From the NCBI GenBank assembly GCA_014529385.2, contig CM043958.1, positions 87,706,525-87,770,524 of the forward strand: DNA of 64,000 bases, in the 5' to 3' direction. A program made the translations under genes and the position numbers. This stretch comes from Adiantum capillus-veneris (lineage: Eukaryota > Streptophyta > Polypodiopsida > Polypodiales > Pteridaceae). This document shows, piece by piece, positions 23,554 to 36,300 of this stretch (its first letter is position 1; every line of letters starts with the position of its first letter). The notes beneath the pieces are model-generated. The model did not search any database, had not been told where the DNA came from, and saw only the letters and a program-made list of their open reading frames with translations.

Positions 23554-24130
23554 TGTCATAAAAATTAATATCTATCCAACCCAAATGATTTTCTCATATT
23601 AAACTGATCACTTAATGTGGGAGAATACACGAGAACAAGGGTTAAAATATAGACATGTGCTTATAGATCTATCTCAACACGGGGCCAATGGTTAAGAGGC
23701 CCAAATGAGAGATGGTCTATCAAAGAGCAAGGCTAACCAATGGAGCATAAGACCTTAGGGTTAGCTTCATTGAAGACCTCCAATAATGTGTGTAAAAGTC
23801 CTTTGACCTTAGGCAAGCTAGGGCTGAGCTTGAGGTGGGAACTCGGCCTAAGCTCGAGGTGCTTGTCCTGCTTGAGCTGCTTGTCGTGCTTGAGGTGCTT
23901 GACATGCTTGAGGTGCTTGATTAAGATGCTTGAGGTGCTTGACTGGCTCCATGCTTGAGGTGCTTCACTTGCTACATGATTAAGGTGCTTGAGGTGCCTT
24001 GAGATGCTTGTGGGAACACCCCCTAGTTCAAGTGCTTTGTCATGCTTCATGACTAAGGGGCTTGCTCATCCAAAGTCAAAAAGATCCCTACAAGGAGGGG
24101 GGCGAGCCTACAAGGGGGGGGATGAGAGAG

Positions 24131-24214
<84 letters not shown>

Positions 24215-25440
24215 GAAACCCCAGCTTGAAGAGGCAGCAAGGACACTTGTCAAGTTCCTCCTCATGTTGCCCTCATGGTGTGCCTGAAGCCTATTGGTTG
24301 GCCACCCAAGGGGTCCGATGATCATTTAGGATATTTAATTAATTGATTTTTCATTTATCAAGTCCTCTCTCTTAAAGGGGAAAGGGGGACACTTGTCCCA
24401 AGGCTACCCCTGTTGCTTGTAATGGCTCCTGCTTGTGATTGGCTAGGCTTGGAGGGGTCCAATGAGCTTCAAGCATGAGCTACAAGGGGGGGTCGACCCA
24501 AGCAAGCTGGGGGGTTGCTTAGGGGGTATACTCACCCACACACACTCACAAACACTCTCATGGGGTGCTATGCAAAGTGCAAGAGCTCCATCTCCTTCTG
24601 GAAGCTCCTTGAGAAGTAGAGAGCCTACACCAACTCTCTTGGCTATGGAATGCAAATCCAACCAAGAGCTATGCTTCAATGCTTAAGCTTGCCATCTTCT
24701 TCTTCTCCATTACTATGCTATTATGTATGCTAGAAACAAGAGTATGATAAGTGAGGAACTAATTCTTTCTCCTATGAAATGTTTCTTCTTCCTCTTCCCT
24801 ACCCTCGTTCCCTGCTAGCTCTCTCCACCTTCGAAGGTGTTTGAGGTCTTGGGATTGAGGCTTGGGATAGTTAATGCTTTCTACAAGTGCATGTTATGCT
24901 TATTGCATGAAGGCTAATGGTTTATTGCAAGTAGATTAATTACTTAATGCAAGTAGATTAATTGTATTGCAAGGTAGATTAATTATTGATTTAAGCACAA
25001 GTTGATGCATAAAAGTATACATCTTCATGTACTCAAATGATTTAGGGAACACAAAGATTAATGATGTTCACAAGTTCTTGATTGTTTTCAAGCTAAGATT
25101 GATTGTTGAAATTATGCAAAAGCTTGGTGTGTGAACCTTCCATCTCCATATTGCCAAGGAGGTCTCAAGGAACACAAAGATTGTATTGTACCAAGTCTCT
25201 CTTAATGAGAGAATCTATAATACAAATGCCTTTTGGAGGGGGGACCGGCTCCACATAAATCCGGTCCTCAACTGTTGTCATATTCTCTACACTCTCTCTC
25301 TTGTAAAAGTATTGTTCATGCCTAGTTAATTAAGTGTTATGATAGAGTTGCTACTACCAATTAAGTTCACCCTCTATGCTCTCAAAATTGCTCACTCTAA
25401 ATTCCGCTATTCTCTAAGTTCATAGGCCATTTCCATTACA
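23554..25440 (+). repeat. 5' LTR of element G
   Basis: Contains an 18-bp minisatellite (units of the type GTGCTTGAGGTGCTTGAC, about 23860-24010) and a (CA)n tract (24132-24212). It is almost identical to the 3' LTR except for repeat numbers and scattered substitutions. Confidence 0.95.
24132..24212. repeat. (CA)n microsatellite in element G LTR
   Basis: About 81 bp of CA repeats. The 3' LTR has the equivalent tract at 30296-30384 (89 bp). Frames through it encode Thr-His or Cys-Val repeats only. Confidence 0.98.
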
Positions 25441-25441
25441 T

Positions 25442-25453
25442 TGGTATCAGAGC
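25442..25453 (+). other. Primer-binding site of element G (initiator Met tRNA type)
   Basis: TGGTATCAGAGC, one base after the LTR end. Among plant Ty3 elements this primer choice is typical of chromoviruses. Confidence 0.92.
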
Positions 25454-25854
25454 ATTTGGTTTCTCTTTTCTTGCTTAAGAAGAGGGGTCCTTAAGTAGCC
25501 TATAAATGGTTGATGTTGTTAATTATAATAGGGTAAGTGGAACTGGGATCTAATATCGGTTTTGTTAAGCCCACTATGTGGGCGATGGTGCACACCTCGG
25601 GAGCTTTGGACTTAATAATGGAGTCATTTTAGACTTGCCTACGGCTTTACCATTATTAAGCCATAAGAAGTCCGAAAGGAGCTAGCCCTTGGCAATTCTG
25701 CTATGTTAGACCTACTCCTCTACTCTCTATAATTAACCACTTTGAGCCGTGGGTGTAGATACTGAAGAGCCGATTTTCAAAGGCTAAGAGGAGTGGCAAC
25801 TAAGGTTTTGAATTGCCAAAGCATACACTAAGTACATACATAAATTCTGTTAAC

Positions 25855-27206
25855 ATGGCTGACAATAATCAAGAGAGTAGAATGAACATTGATAACTTTG
25901 ATTTTGCACATGAAAGTGCTAATGATAATGCTCCCATGTTTATCAAATGTCTTGTTTCTAAGCTGCAACAAGCTATGGAAAACCCATTCCTACAAGGTGA
26001 AGTTTTCCAACAACATAGTTATGGGATTCTGCAAACTCCCCCAAAAGAGAGAGCACTTGAGAAGTCTCTTCATGAGATTTCCAAGAGAGGGATCTCTACG
26101 GCGAGAGAAGAGGAGAACCCATACGAAGCGCTTAAATGTTTACTAGCGGGCTTACCTCCATCCAAGAAGAAAGATAAAGTCTCTACTTTAGAGCCTTCAC
26201 CAAGAGGAGGAGAAGGAAGTGAGTCTTCCAATACTTCCAAAGATATGGCTCCAAGAAGACGGCAGCTTCAACGATCTCCAACTTCCCCCAAGAGGGAAAG
26301 ATCACTACAAAGTCCTCCTCCTCGTTATCACAAAAGGGAAGAGAGGTATCAAATAAAGGAAAAGGAGAGAAAGAGGTCACCCTCTTCTCAACTTCATCAA
26401 CTTCCTCATATTCCAATGAAGGTAGCGACTCTTCTCTCAAAGAGCCCAAGAGGAAAGGCCATCGCAAGTTCTATCCGGTATGGAGAAGGTCCAAGAAGCT
26501 AAACAAGTTCAAAGAGGGAGGGAAGAACACCACTTTCCTTGCGTCCTCTAAACTGCGTCAAGTATCTATGCATTACCAAAGTTCCGCTCGACAATGGTTG
26601 GATAGCCTACAAGCCCAAAGAAAAGCTCCAAAGACATGGAAGGCTTTAAGAGCCTTCATCATAAAACAGTTTCTGGCAAGCAACGCTCAAGAAAATGTCC
26701 TCACAGAATGGCAAAACTTGAAACTCTCTCCCTACGAGTCTATCCAAAAGTATGTAGATAAGTTTTGGGATTTATTTCTCAAAGTCACTATCTACAAAAA
26801 GATAGACTTTGGGGAGCAAGAGCAACAATTATGTGCGGGTATTTCTGAAGAGAAGGCCAAGTATATTAACTCACAAAGGCCTAATACCATATCGGCGGTC
26901 ATACACCATACTATGGTCGCCTCTCAAATCGATTCCCAACAAGGGGTTAAGAAAAACTCTAAACCCATGGAAGTGAAGGATCAAAATGAGCCTAGAGGGA
27001 GGACTAATGCTCAAACTTCCTCCAAAGGCAACTCTAGCAACACCGATAACAAAGTTAAGGAGAAAGGAGTCTATAAAGGTAAGGATAAACTCTCTGCAAT
27101 AGAGCTAGAGTGTTATCGTAAGGATAACAAATGCTACAAGTGTGGACAACAAGGGCATGTCTATCGTGCTTGTCCCCAAAGAAATGCACGCAACAAGCCA
27201 CCTTGA
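25855..27206 (+). pseudogene. Element G gag
   Basis: Structural protein. The ATG at 25855 (M-A-D-N-N-Q-E-S) is preferred over an upstream CTG-type opening. The N-terminal part is open to 26502 and includes an Arg/Ser/Pro-rich region. A frameshift near 26450 moves the frame, which then holds the Ty3 gag domain (A-R-Q-W-L-D-S-L at about 26587-26610, W-K-A-L-R-A-F-I-I-K-Q-F) and a single zinc knuckle C-Y-K-C-G-Q-Q-G-H-V-Y-R-A-C at about 27131-27172, with a stop at 27204. It is about 450 codons in all, a normal gag length for a chromovirus, and is disabled by the frameshift. Confidence 0.88.
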
Positions 27207-29699
27207 GTTTCTATGTTGGAAACTCCAAAAGAGGATGCTTATAGAAAAAGGCTTTTGTTTTTCCTATGCTAGAAGATATGTACATACATGTTTATGAGTC
27301 GGGTAGTATCCTATCCCTTGGAAATATGCATGCTTTCACAAGTTAATGAAAATTTATATTTATATATATATGATTTCTGTTAGAAAGTCTATAAATGAAT
27401 TTAATGTTTCAACCAATAACAATATTATTAAATAAATAATAATAATAATAAAAAAATGGGAATCAAGAGGAATTAGAATTGTCTAAATTCCTAAATGGAT
27501 TCCAAAATGTTTTTAATGATGATACCCCCGTGAGCTATCTCCACAATGAGGGGACAATGGCCATACAATGGAGCTTTTACCATGAAGCTCATTGCCTAAT
27601 AAGCCTCCTTATTGAGCTTTACAAGCTCCACAAGAGGAGTTCAAAAAGGCAATAACATGGACTGGTAAGTTTCGAGAGAGATTCAATAATTAGGTCACAT
27701 TATCTCTAAAGGTGGTATTTCTATGGATCCACAAAAAGTAGAGGTAATAAAAGATGGCCTAATCCAAGGAATCTACATGAGTTGCAAAGCTCTAAAGGTA
27801 TGAGTGCATACTAAAGATGCTTCATAGGAAAAATCCATGCTTATAGCAGGTCCAATACATGACTTAACAAAAAAGAACGTTAAGTATACATGGACCGCAA
27901 AGAGAGAAAAATACTTCTAAAAAGTTTAAAGAGAAACTTATTTCTCAACTTATGGGATCTCTCAAAGCTATTTGAGGTCCAATGTAATGCCTGGATGATT
28001 GCCTTTGAGCAATACTTTGCTTCAAGAAGGGAATACCATAGCATAGGAGATTCAAAGACTCAACTCCAATGAGCGAATGTTGGTCATATACAAAAGGACC
28101 TATGAGCTGTTTTAAATGCTCTAGACACACGGAAGTACTTCTTGCGGACTCCATTCATGATGCAAACCAAGCTCTCGGACAATCAAATGAGGTAGGAAAA
28201 TTTCTTTTTGCAACTTCAATTCTACTTTGCTCACATTGCTGGCAAGCACAATCATGTAGCCAATGCACTTTCCCAATGGCCAAGGGTAGATAGGATATCA
28301 ATAGCAACTTACAATGAGCTATGTTTTATGATAGTTAAATATGCTTCTAACCCAGGCTTTAGGGATATGATAATAGCCTTACAAATGGAAGAAAAAGAAC
28401 CACTCACGTAAAAGGATGGTTATCTTCCATACCTCAATAGGCTATATCTTCCTTGCTTCCCATGCTCCTTCCATATGCGGGGCAAAGAGGAATTCGAATT
28501 TGCTCTGCTAGGAGTAGAAGCATACTTGTATTGGCTTACCAAGAAACAATAACATACAAGAGAATGTTTCAAAATGTATGGTATACCAAAAGATGAAGTA
28601 TGAAAAAAGGACCATGGCTTGCCAACATCTAATAGTGTTGGATAGAAATCCTACCATGACCATTAATTTTTGATAGAATCTCTATCAGAACTAGAGTAAC
28701 CCTCTTATGTCGGCCTACTAGTCCAATGGATGGCCAAAAGATACAAAACTAATAACCCTTGATCTACTAAAAGCCTATGATTCGAAATAGATCAATGCTC
28801 AAAATGAGAGAAGTACTTATCTTAACAACAATATGTCTCTAATAACGTGAACATACTTCTAAGGAGAAACTACCTTTCAAGGCTAAAGACGGAAGATCCG
28901 AAAGTCCCTTATAGCTTAAGATACCTGGGAAGATCTTCATTGCAAAAGAGTATAGCCGAGATCAAAAAGAATCTTTTTACAAGATTAAACAGGCTATATC
29001 CATTTATTAGCTAGGCAAAAGATGCTCCTGCCGTTAGGCACAAAAGAGCCTTATCCTTTAAAAAAAAAAAAAAAGGTTGGGTCTTACTAAACTTTCCCAA
29101 GGCTCATCTAAGGCAAATTACACACAAATGAAGACCCGCCACAGATCGAGGATGAAGCAGAGGAGCTCCAACCCAAGTTCATCCTTCAACAAGAAGACAA
29201 GGTATTAAGAAATGGTAAGATTATTGACACTATCTTATTTAATTATCCTTTCAAAGATGCTAAATGCATGCAAAGAATAAGGCTTAAGGATAATATGAAC
29301 CTTGTTAATGATTCTTACAATGACACAAAAGAGTAAGAAAATGTAAAAGAAATGCATTTTAAATGATCAATTTTTTTGTCTTATAAGACTCTCTTTTTAT
29401 GTTTTGTGCACAAATTTTAAAGTATGCATACTTAGGATCATGTTTGTGGTGACTACGTCTCCCAAACACCAAGTAGACCTTGTCACTCTACTTTGGAAGT
29501 ATGATATGGACTAAAAAGAGCAGACATGCTTGCGGCAGACAATGTCTCTCAAGCACCAAGTGGATTAGTCATCCACTTTGGAATGATGTCGTAGGGTAAA
29601 AATGGATCCTCTACCCGCTAAGACCAATGGACTAATGGGTGAGACTTTACCATCTCTACCTCATAGTCGAGGACGACTATGATTTCAAGAGAGAGGTAA
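27207..29699 (+). pseudogene. Element G pol remnants (RT thumb, RNase H, integrase, chromodomain-like end)
   Basis: 27207-27680 is AT-rich with no domain. From about 27690 the sequence reads L-G-H-I-I-S-K-G-G-I-S-M-D-P-Q-K-V-E, the standard motif after the RT catalytic domain, then R-C-F-I-G-K. RNase H traces follow (F-A-H-I-A-G-K-H-N-H-V-A-N-A-L-S at about 28228-28275). Integrase traces (P-T-S-P-[IM]-D) lie near 28710. Around 29171-29310 a frame reads P-K-F-I-L-Q-Q-E-D-K-V-L-R-N-G-K with spacing like a chromodomain, which would target integration to marked chromatin. Protease, RT palm with Y-x-D-D, and most of integrase are absent, so the copy could not have moved by its own enzymes in this form. 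Confidence 0.72.
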
Positions 29700-30294
29700 T
29701 GTCATAAAAATTAATATCTATCCAACCCAAATGATTTTCTCATATTAAACTGATCACTTAATGTGGGAGAATACATGGGAACAAGGGTTAAGATATAGAC
29801 ATGTGCTTATAGATCTATCTCAACACGGGGCCAATGGTTAAGAGGCCCAAATGAGAGATGGTCTATCAAATAGCAAGGCTAACCAATGGAGCATAAGACC
29901 TTAGGGTTAGCTTCATTGAAGACCTCCAATAATGTGTGTAAAAGTCCTTTGACCTTAGGCAAGCTAGGGCTGAGCTTGAGGTGGGAACCCGGCCTAAGCT
30001 CGAGGTGCTTGTCGTGCTTGAGGTGCTTGTCGTGCTTGAGGTGCTTGTCGTGCTTGAGGTGCTTGACATGCTTGAGGTGCTTGATTAAGATGCTTGAGGT
30101 GCTTGACTGGCTCCATGCTTGAGGTGCTTCACTTGCTACATGATTAAGGTGCTTGAGGTGCCTTGAGATGCTTGTGGGAACACCCCCTAGTTCAAGTGCT
30201 TTGTCATGCTTCATGACTAAGGGGCTTGCTCATCCAAAGTCAAAAAGATCCCTACAAGGAGGGGGGAGAGCCTACAAGGGGGGGGATGTGAGAG

Positions 30295-30385
<91 letters not shown>

Positions 30386-31613
30386 GGGAAACCCCAGCTT
30401 GAAGGGGCAACAAGGACACTTGTCAAGTTCCTCCTCATGTTGCCCTCATGGTGTGCCTGAAGCCTATTGGTTGGCCACCCAAGGGGTCCGATGATCATTT
30501 AGGATATTTAATTAATTGATTTTTCATTTATCAAGTCCTCTCTCTCAAAGGGGAAAGGGGGACACTTGTCCCAAGGCTACCCCTGTTGCTTGTAATGGCT
30601 CCTGCTTGTGATTGGCTAGGCTTGGAGGGGTCCAATGAGCTTCAAGCATGAGCTACAAGGGGGGGTCGACCCAAGCAAGCTAGGGGGTTGCTTAGGGGGT
30701 ACACTCACCCACACACACTCACAAACACTCTCATGGGGTGCTATGCAAAGTGCAAGAGCTCCATCTCCTTCTGGAAGCTCCTTGAGAAGTAGAGAGCCTA
30801 CACCAACTCTCTTGGCTATGGAATGCAAATCCAACCAAGAGCTATGCTTCAATACTTAAGCTTGCCATCTTCTTCTTCTCCATTACTATGCTATTATGTA
30901 TGCTAGCAACAAGAGTACGATAAGTGAGGAACTAATTCTTTCTCCTATGAAATGTTTCTTCTTCCTCTTCCCTACCCTCATTCCCTACTAGCTCTCTCCA
31001 CCTTCGAAGGTGTTTGAGGTCTTGGGATTGAGGCTTGGGATAGTTAATGCTTTCTACAAGTGCATGTTATGCTTATTGCAAGAAGGCTAATGGTTTATTG
31101 CAAGTAGATTAATTACTTAATGCAAGTAGATTAATTGTATTGCAAGGTAGATTAATTATTGCTTTAAGCACAAGTTGATGCATAAAAGTATACATCTTCA
31201 TGCACTCAAATGATTTAGGGAACACAAAGATTAATGATGTTCACAAGTTCTTGATTGTTTTCAATCTAAGATTGATTGTTGAAATTATGCAAAAGCTTGG
31301 TGTGTGAACCTTCCATCTCCATATTGCCAAGGAGGTCTCAAGGAAAACAAAGATTGTATTGTACCAAGTCTCTCTTAATGAGAGAATCTATAATACAAAT
31401 GCCTTTTGGAGGGGGGACCGGCTCCACATAAATCCGGTCCTCAACTGTTGTCATATTCTCTACACTCTCTCTCTTGTAAAAGTATTGTTCATGCCTAGTT
31501 AATTAAGTGTTATGATAGAGTTGCTACTACCAATTAAGTTCACCCTCTATGCTCTCAAAATTTCTCACTCTAAATTCCACTATTCTCTAAGTTCATAGGC
31601 CATTTCCATTACA
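29700..31613 (+). repeat. 3' LTR of element G
   Basis: 1914 bp and almost identical to the 5' LTR. It has one or two more 18-bp minisatellite units and a longer (CA)n tract. It is preceded by the purine-rich AAGAGAGAGGTAA, a plausible plus-strand primer. Confidence 0.95.
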
Positions 31614-33198
31614 CTCCTCTCTTAACCTTCCCCCCTGACCTCTCAAATCTCCCAATCTTAGGGAATGTATATATAAAGCCTTATAGTCACAAAAAACAAA
31701 AATAATAAAGAGCAAGAGCAATTAGCAAACGAGTGTGCACAATAAAAGTCAAAACATCAACCCAGACCTACACATTCACATCTGGTACACTGAAATAGAA
31801 ACCTATGTCATCAAACACCTTGATCCTCATCACTCGAGTGATGGAGGGTAGGTAGGATTATTACAATAGGAGTGTTTCTGTTTTAGAGTTTAGTGATTAG
31901 CAAAGTTCTTTCTTCCCACTGATGTGCCTCCTAGAGGTATTCTTGTGTTTCCTCGTGTGTACAGGAACATGTTGTTGTGGTTAGGATTTGGACCTTCATG
32001 GAATCTTTCTCTTGTTCACACTTCAAATCAAGCGCGACCATCAACACAAACAGGTGTTTCTTGTCCATTAGCATTGCCCCTTATCTTTTTGCATCCATAT
32101 TTGTCTGCTTTAATTGTGATTGATAGCATAATATCCAGCACATTTCCTTAGTATCAAACATTTAATTTAATGTAATTTTTTGTCATAATCACTTGTCTAG
32201 GTTTGAAAATCAAGCAGTCCGACTAAGCTAGTTTGACCAAGCTAGGTGTTAGAGATCTTCTCTTAATACCATGGGGAATGCCTTCCTAATAATCAATGGT
32301 TACTTAGGTTCTTAATCCGATTTAGGCAGCATTGTGTGAAATGTACTAGAGCTTTCTAGTGGGTTTAGTCCCTATTGACCTTTAGCTTAAGTATTATAAA
32401 GGGAGTTTACGAATGTGATGAGCCTAGGGAGGGTAACAGTGTTATATGACCCCCCAAAGTTACAAAATTAAAATGCTGAAAACAAAAATAAAAAATAAAA
32501 AAAATCAAAGTGCCACAATGTAAAATCTTAAGCTGGAAGAGAAATCTTAGCTTGATTTGATACATCACTCATATGTATCGCCTATGGTACTAGAGCCCTA
32601 GAGGTTTCTAGTGTGGGCGCTTTTCCTTGAAAAGCAAAAGACCCAAGGCATACAAAATAAGCACACACATCAAAATGGAATCACTATGAAAAGACTTTAG
32701 GGGGTCAAAGAAAAGGTAATCAGTCAGGCGATGATTTCATGAGAAATTCCTTTTATTGTAGCTTAACTACAAGGTCTTCTAGGTATAGCCTCTAGTCAGC
32801 CCCCTCGAACATGAAATACTTGGCTCTCGCGTTTAAACAAATTGATTGAACACCCATGGTATTAATAGTCGATCTCTAGTGTCTTTCAACCGTTAAATTA
32901 GCGACCCTAGACTTGTTTAATTTTTTACCTTTACATCTGTTTATATATTTGATTATATTGCAATTTAATGTTTATTGCTGACAAATGGTTTAAAATTCTG
33001 TTACCAATCACATTGTCTACCTACAACTGCATATGCTTTTTAATTCTATACGAGAATGCAATTACTGTGCCAATGTTGTTTGATTTTGTAGGGACTGAAG
33101 AAGGCTAAGGACATTCATATCAAATGCTCTTCCACCTCGACGAACGAGCTTCAACTCAATAGCTTCTGAGGACGGAATCTACATCAGGAAGGGGGGCA
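31614..33198 (+). other. Element D 3' noncoding region with terminal polypurine tract
   Basis: Continuation of D after G. A TATA-like TATATAAA lies at 31670. The 75-codon opening at 31924-32151 has no recognised similarity. A-rich patches occur near 32480. The last 100 bp (CGACGAACGAGCTTC..., then AGGAAGGGGGGCA at 33186-33198) is the conventional end of a Ty3 element: the polypurine tract abutting the LTR. No ORF comparable to ORF3 of element E is seen. Confidence 0.65.
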
Positions 33199-33343
33199 TG
33201 TTAACCCTCATGGCTCATGGACACCATATCACCTACGACGGACATTGTATTATTTACTTGGTAGAGTCAGGTACCGAGCTTGTCGGTCCAATAGGAAAAG
33301 GATAAGAGTGATCGCCGATGAGAGGCGCACTCTAACTGGAACA
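33199..33343 (+). repeat. 3' LTR of element D, first 145 bp only
   Basis: Begins TGTTAACCC immediately after the polypurine tract and matches 11199-11343. It stops abruptly at ...GGAACA, where truncated copia B sequence begins. About 510 bp of the LTR are missing. Confidence 0.88.
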
Positions 33344-36300
33344 TTGGTAAAGAGTGACATCAGCAGGATCGCCAGCATCATGTAGACTCAACTTCAAACC
33401 TGTTTCCATGGGAGTGGAAAAAGGTTTGCCATCCTCAAGTCCAAACTTACATAGCAATGTCTCTATGTAACTTTTCTAACACAAGGCAATACCACCATCA
33501 CACTGCTTAAGCTGTATACCCAAGCAATGATACAACAACCCCAAATCTTTCATCTTGAAAGTAGCATTCAAATCAGCTTTAAATTCAGCAATATGTCTCT
33601 CATTTGGTCCAGTGATCAGCAAATCATTGACATAAAGAACCACAATGAGAAGTACATCACCCTCACACTTTACATACAATGTGCTTTCTGTTGGACTTTT
33701 ACAAAAGCCTCGTTTGACCAAATGAGTGTCAGCTTTCTCATACCAAGCACGAGGAGATTTCCTCAACCCATACAAAGCCTTCTTACATCTTCACACTTTG
33801 TCCTCTTGTCCTTTTATGACAAAACCGCGAGGCTGCGTTACATAAACTTCCTCAAATATGTCCCCATTCAAGAAAGCAGTAACAATGTCTGATTGATGTA
33901 CATCCCAACCAAAATGAGCTGCCAATACACATAGAAAACGCACAGTAGTCATACGACAAGTGGGCAAAAGTCTCTTCATAATCAATGCCTTTTTCCTGTG
34001 CATAACCCTTTGCAACAAGTTGAGCCTTATGGCGATCAATCTCACCATCCGGCTTGCGTTTCAACTTGTAAACTCACTTCGTACCAATGGCCTTTTTGCC
34101 AGGAGGAAAATCACATAAAGTCCATGTGTCATTTTCTATAAGTGCATCATATTTTGATTGCATGGCATCCATCCAATTTTTTGAATTCTATGCTTCATCA
34201 AAGGACAGAGGCTCCTCAACATCATGTAAGCTAGACACAGCCAAAGCATAATAATCTGATGCATAAGATGCATGGCAAGAGCTTGAACGAGTAAGACTAG
34301 ACAGAGGTGCATCCAATTTACTTTCACACAAAGTGTGCACCAACCATTTTGGCATACCTCTAGCCTGCTCATTTTCAGCCCTTTCCGCATCAAGTACATC
34401 ATGTACATGTGCATTAGTAATAGGCTGATTTGTAACATTTTCATAAACTCCCATAGACTGTACATTTGCCTCATTGGAAATTACATTTGTATTTCCACCA
34501 CTCAAAAGAGGCAACAAAGTGTCATAAATGTCCTGAGAGCTTACATTACTGTCTCTAGTACATGACAGCAAGGGCTGAACACAATCTTCCACAAACACTA
34601 CATCCCGTGAAACCAGAATATGCTTTTCTTGCGGATGATATAACCTGTAACCTTTGCTTTGAGCACTATAACCAACAAAAATACATTTGACAGCCTTGTC
34701 ATCCAATTTTTTGTGCTGTGTTTGTGGCACCAAAGCATATGCCAAACATCCAAAAACAAGCATGTGCTCAATAGAAGGCTTTCTATCATGTCGTGCTTCA
34801 TATGGAGTAATAGACTGCAAAGATTTTTTAGGACACCTATTAAGTACATAAGTGGCACACATGATGGCCTCAAGCCAAAAAGAATGTGGCAAAGCTTGAC
34901 TTTTGACCATACATCATGCCATTTCCATTAGTGACCTATTTTTCCTCTCAGGAACACCATTTCGCTGAGGTGTATAAGGCACTATACATTGGTGTTTTAT
35001 CCCACGACTAGCCAGAAATGCATTAAATTCATGAGACATATACTCCCCCCCTCGATCGGAATGGAGGGTACTCATAGTACATTTCGAGACATTTTCAGCC
35101 ATAAACAGAAATTGTTTGAAGCACATAAAAACTTTGAACTTCCCTTTAAGCGGAAATACCCTGCATGCCTGGAGTAATCATCAATGAAAGTCACAAAGTA
35201 CAGGTAATTGCCCTAAGGATGGAGTTTGCATGGGCCCACAAGCATCACTATGCACAAGCTGCAACCTGCATGTGGCCTGAACTGAACCATCCTTTGGAAA
35301 CTTAGAATGCTGCATCTTACAAAAAATACAGGCTTCACAAACATGTTTGACAGGTGCTTCAAGAGGCGGCAAAGAAGCAACCATATCAGATTTCTGCAAA
35401 CGCAGCAAACTGGCAAAATTCAGATGAGCAAAACGTGCATGCCAAAGTTTTGCATCTGAAATAGCCCTTGAATCTGCAACAACATTTGCAAAATTTTGTC
35501 CACACTTGTCATACAAAGTGAGCTTATACAGGCCACGAAACAAAAGGTCAGATGCAACAATTTCATCACCAAAACTGAGATCATGAACTGTACATCTGTC
35601 ATCCACAAATTTGACTACAAGTCCAAGTCTAGCAAGTGTGGATACAGACAAGAGATTCTTCTTGATCCCAGGTACAAGTTTGAAAGAACTACCATTAGCA
35701 GTAGTAAGCACAATCTTTCCAACTCCCTGAACTGGATAAGAGGCATTGTTGGCACAAGTGACAGAATTCCCATGAGGGACCGACTCGAGAGAGGTGAACA
35801 ATTCACGATGTGAGGTAATTGTCTTTGTAGCACCACTGTCGAAATACCACACATGTGAGTCTGCAGCAACTGACAAGCATGCATCATGGACACCAGGATT
35901 GTAAGTGCACTTTGTGCTAAAAGCCCATTCTGCATCAACATCAGCATTACAGTCTCCTTTCACAGAAGACTCAACAATGGCTGCATTTGTAGTGGAACCA
36001 GCATTTGCAGTGGAACCACCCTCTTTCTTCTCAACCTCTTTGGCCTTCAACTTAGGACACGGCTTGATCAAGTGATCATTAGCTTTACAATAATGGCAAC
36101 GCATCTTCTTTTTGCCCTTGTCACCAGAATTTCCCAACGAGTTGTTGCCAGCAGAAGCATTAGGAACAGAAGTTTTGCCACTCACAGCAGAACCATAAGA
36201 AGTGGCTGCATTGATATTACCACCCTTTCTTTTAGAAGCAATAAAAGCATGTTCAACTGCACACTGTCTAGTCCTGTTTTTTCTGGAAAGCGACTCTTGA

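Larger units (their letters stand above)
23554..31613 (+). mobile_element. Ty3 chromovirus-like element G, pol mostly deleted
   Basis: An 8060-bp element with LTRs of 1887 bp (23554-25440) and 1914 bp (29700-31613), both starting TGTCATAAAA and ending CATTACA. A PBS of initiator-Met type follows the first LTR. Flanks are CTCCC (23549-23553) and CTCCT (31614-31618), a 5-bp target duplication with one change. Inside are gag with one zinc knuckle and scattered remnants of RT thumb, RNase H, integrase and a chromodomain-like end; protease and the RT palm are missing. It inserted in the 3' noncoding part of element D. Confidence 0.93.
11199..33343 (+). mobile_element. Ty3-type LTR element D (gag-protease only), split by C and G
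   Basis: Removing the two younger insertions and their duplications leaves about 8.5 kb: a 5' LTR in two parts (11199-11388 and 16950-17415), an Asp-type PBS at 17420, a gag-zinc knuckle-protease reading frame (18146-23500), an internal polypurine tract (23508), about 1.6 kb of noncoding sequence interrupted by G, a terminal polypurine tract (33186-33198) and the first 145 bp of the 3' LTR. The first 145 bp of both LTRs match closely. No RT, RNase H or integrase is present in D's own sequence. The 3' LTR is truncated where it joins copia B, so the target duplication cannot be tested. The zinc knuckles, protease and tail resemble element E. Confidence 0.85.

Noticed and set aside
24053-24325. 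Open frames through the CA tracts of element G LTRs (Cys-Val, Thr-His repeats)
   Set aside because: Microsatellite translations; the same holds for 30153-30498.
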